DNA from: an uncultured Bacteroides sp.
GTDB lineage: Bacteria; Bacteroidota; Bacteroidia; Bacteroidales; Bacteroidaceae
Assembly (NCBI GenBank): GCA_947646015.1
Contig: CANSEY010000006.1
Span: 1 to 64,000 of the forward strand
DNA: 64,000 bases
Direction of reading: 5' to 3'
This document shows positions 62,698 through 64,000 of this stretch, piece after piece. Below the pieces are notes generated by a model, which was not told where the DNA came from, made no database searches, and worked only from the letters and a program-made list of their open reading frames with translations. The stretch's first letter is position 1. The number at the start of each line of letters is the position of its first letter. The position numbers and the translations under genes are program-made.

Positions 62698-64000
62698 TTA
62701 TTTAAGTGAGTAAGAATAAGTTTGGTGTCCCAAATCAACGGTAAGGACATAGGTTTTGCCTATTTCGAGTTCATCGTCTCCGTCAAATCCTGCTAAGGAT
62801 TCAGAATGCTTCAGGTGCAGAATGCCGGAACCACCGCCGAAGAAAAGGTTCCAGTTGTTATTTATCAGCACTTTTACTCCCCAAGGACTTTTCTTTTCTT
62901 TAATGAACTCGGCTGTAAATATCTCTGGATTTTCTGCAGACTGTGTCATGGGGGATTCAGACCAATTATCGTTAAGTCCGGTAAATGTCACAGTCTGCAC
63001 TTGAGTCAGTTCATAGGTCAATGACTTCATGTTGAAATCCATAACATACAGCCCTTGTGCCGGTGCGGGAATGTTGTCTTTAGACTCTGCAAGGATCAAT
63101 GTGCCGGACAAGTCGGTAGAGCCATCGGCTGCATTATAGGCGGGCTCCCATGCTTGTTCAGTATATGCACGATATCCCCATTCAGAATCTATCCAATGTG
63201 CACCACCATAGCAAAGTCCGGCTTCATCATATAAAGTGAGGTAATCGTCAAAACCTTCCCAATTGGTTATGCCGGAGAAGTACAGATACTGAGAGACTTC
63301 CGGCTGCGGAACGTCTTCTCCGATGCCGATGGTAAATTGAAGAGGATTGGATAAATCAAGAACCAGGAGATTTTCTCCGGCGGGCATAGTTACAGAAATA
63401 TTATCTGCACTCTCACCGAACAAGAGGTTTTGCGAATTGCCGCCAAATGCGACAGTTTGCTCAATAGCAGGTCCTATATCGGTTGTTTCCCGGTTGTACA
63501 GGCTACCCTTTCCTGATACGGAAATGGTCAGGGTAGATTGTGTTGCCAGATTTACCGGCAGTGTCCATTGATTGCTCTGCTTGTTGTAAGCCATTTCGCC
63601 CGTTACATCTCCACTAACTGACAGACTGGCAACATGCAGCGCACTCCACCATCCTTCAACCGTGTTTACGGTAGTGTAATAGCATCCTGACGGATTCGGG
63701 AACCAAAAGTTCCAGTGACTGTCTTCCGATGAAGCATAAAATGTCTTTCCTTCTTCACCAAGATTACCCCACATTACATTATTGGCTTCGCGAAGCCACC
63801 AGTTTTCCCATCCGTTGACGCCCATAAAACCTTTATAAATGCCATCTTCAGCAGGAGAGGCAAGCATCATAGATGTGTTCTTCCAGTCCTTGTCAAGCAC
63901 TTGAGCCAAGACAAGCTCAATGCGATAAGACTGGACCAGAACCTCCATGACATTAGAGTATTCGGGAGCGATGTTGGCTGCCAATGCCGAACGCATCCGA
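62698..64000 (-). CDS. SusE/SusF-like outer-membrane glycan-binding protein, 3' part
   Basis: About 434 residues are visible; the frame continues past the right edge, so the start and any lipoprotein signal are missing. It consists of SusE/SusF-type starch-binding-like beta-sandwich modules (YLYFSGITNWEGFDDYLTLYDEAGLCYGG; VTFTGLNDNWSESP; ILINNNWNLFFGGG-like end) rich in Trp and Gly, which bind glycan at the cell surface. It is probably the surface binding protein of a galactan locus whose susC/susD genes lie outside the window. The gene order from here, GH53 then GH2, matches that of B. thetaiotaomicron. Confidence 0.85.
   Translation of the reverse strand, partial: RMRSALAANIAPEYSNVMEVLVQSYRIELVLAQVLDKDWKNTSMMLASPAEDGIYKGFMGVNGWENWWLREANNVMWGNLGEEGKTFYASSEDSHWNFWFPNPSGCYYTTVNTVEGWWSALHVASLSVSGDVTGEMAYNKQSNQWTLPVNLATQSTLTISVSGKGSLYNRETTDIGPAIEQTVAFGGNSQNLLFGESADNISVTMPAGENLLVLDLSNPLQFTIGIGEDVPQPEVSQYLYFSGITNWEGFDDYLTLYDEAGLCYGGAHWIDSEWGYRAYTEQAWEPAYNAADGSTDLSGTLILAESKDNIPAPAQGLYVMDFNMKSLTYELTQVQTVTFTGLNDNWSESPMTQSAENPEIFTAEFIKEKKSPWGVKVLINNNWNLFFGGGSGILHLKHSESLAGFDGDDELEIGKTYVLTVDLGHQTYSYSLK

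Noticed and set aside
1-64000. tRNA and rRNA genes
   Set aside because: I looked for clover-leaf patterns and rRNA strings, particularly at the island ends, and saw none; a tRNA attachment site for the island is therefore not supported.

Overview
The window reads as a Bacteroides chromosome of the B. thetaiotaomicron type. Three things point there: SusC/SusD pairs, a hybrid two-component system and serine-type sulfatases; promoter elements of the Bacteroides form (TTTG about 19 bp before TAnnTTTG); and a gene order that, from memory, matches the B. thetaiotaomicron heparin/heparan sulfate locus (around BT4652-BT4663) followed by a beta-1,4-galactan locus. Locus numbers are recalled, not looked up.

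Layout. 1-190 is the start of an AlbA/Schlafen-type gene. 0.5-2.9 kb, minus strand: a Pit phosphate transporter, its DUF47 partner and a DedA protein. 3.1-4.1 kb: a small lipoprotein and a GNAT. 4.2-8.5 kb, plus strand: an ECF sigma factor and FecR-type anti-sigma factor set between two related carboxypeptidase-regulatory-domain proteins. 8.5-10.4 kb: a DUF4250 gene, then a second ECF sigma factor with a membrane partner and a Spy-like periplasmic protein. 10.7-13.2 kb: a ClC chloride channel and endonuclease IV.

13.5-34.7 kb, minus strand, is a complete heparin/heparan sulfate utilisation locus in one direction: surface PL12-type lyase, surface glycan-binding lipoprotein, SusC, SusD, GH88, periplasmic PL12-type lyase, sulfatase, DUF3604 protein, ROK kinase, MFS importer and PL15-type lyase. 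Its hybrid two-component regulator lies just upstream at 35.1-39.1 kb. Surface enzymes cut the chain, SusC/SusD import the fragments, periplasmic enzymes finish depolymerisation and desulfation, and the MFS protein and kinase feed the sugars into metabolism. Two promoters inside the locus share a motif that is a candidate regulator site.

39.3-44.4 kb is housekeeping: a TrpB-like enzyme, a TrkH/TrkA potassium pair and a secreted endonuclease/phosphatase-family protein. 44.4-59.1 kb looks like an AT-rich accessory island between imperfect direct repeats of about 173 bp, each accompanied by a large hairpin with the same core sequence. It carries secreted and surface proteins, a subtilisin-like protease, an acyltransferase, a broken repeat lipoprotein, a truncated IS1595-family transposase and a cassette of a TetR regulator divergent from an alpha-oxoamine synthase and a GNAT-like N-acyltransferase. 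59.2-64.0 kb is the downstream end of a galactan locus: GH2 beta-galactosidase, GH53 galactanase and a SusE/SusF-like protein cut by the window edge.

The most unusual signals are three intergenic arrays with an exact or near-exact 22-bp period (13.3, 18.5 and 58.8 kb). Each is built from interrupted palindromes, but the sequence differs completely from array to array. Second is the TetR/oxoamine synthase/acyltransferase cassette with palindromic operators, a candidate pathway for a sphingoid-like lipid or signal.
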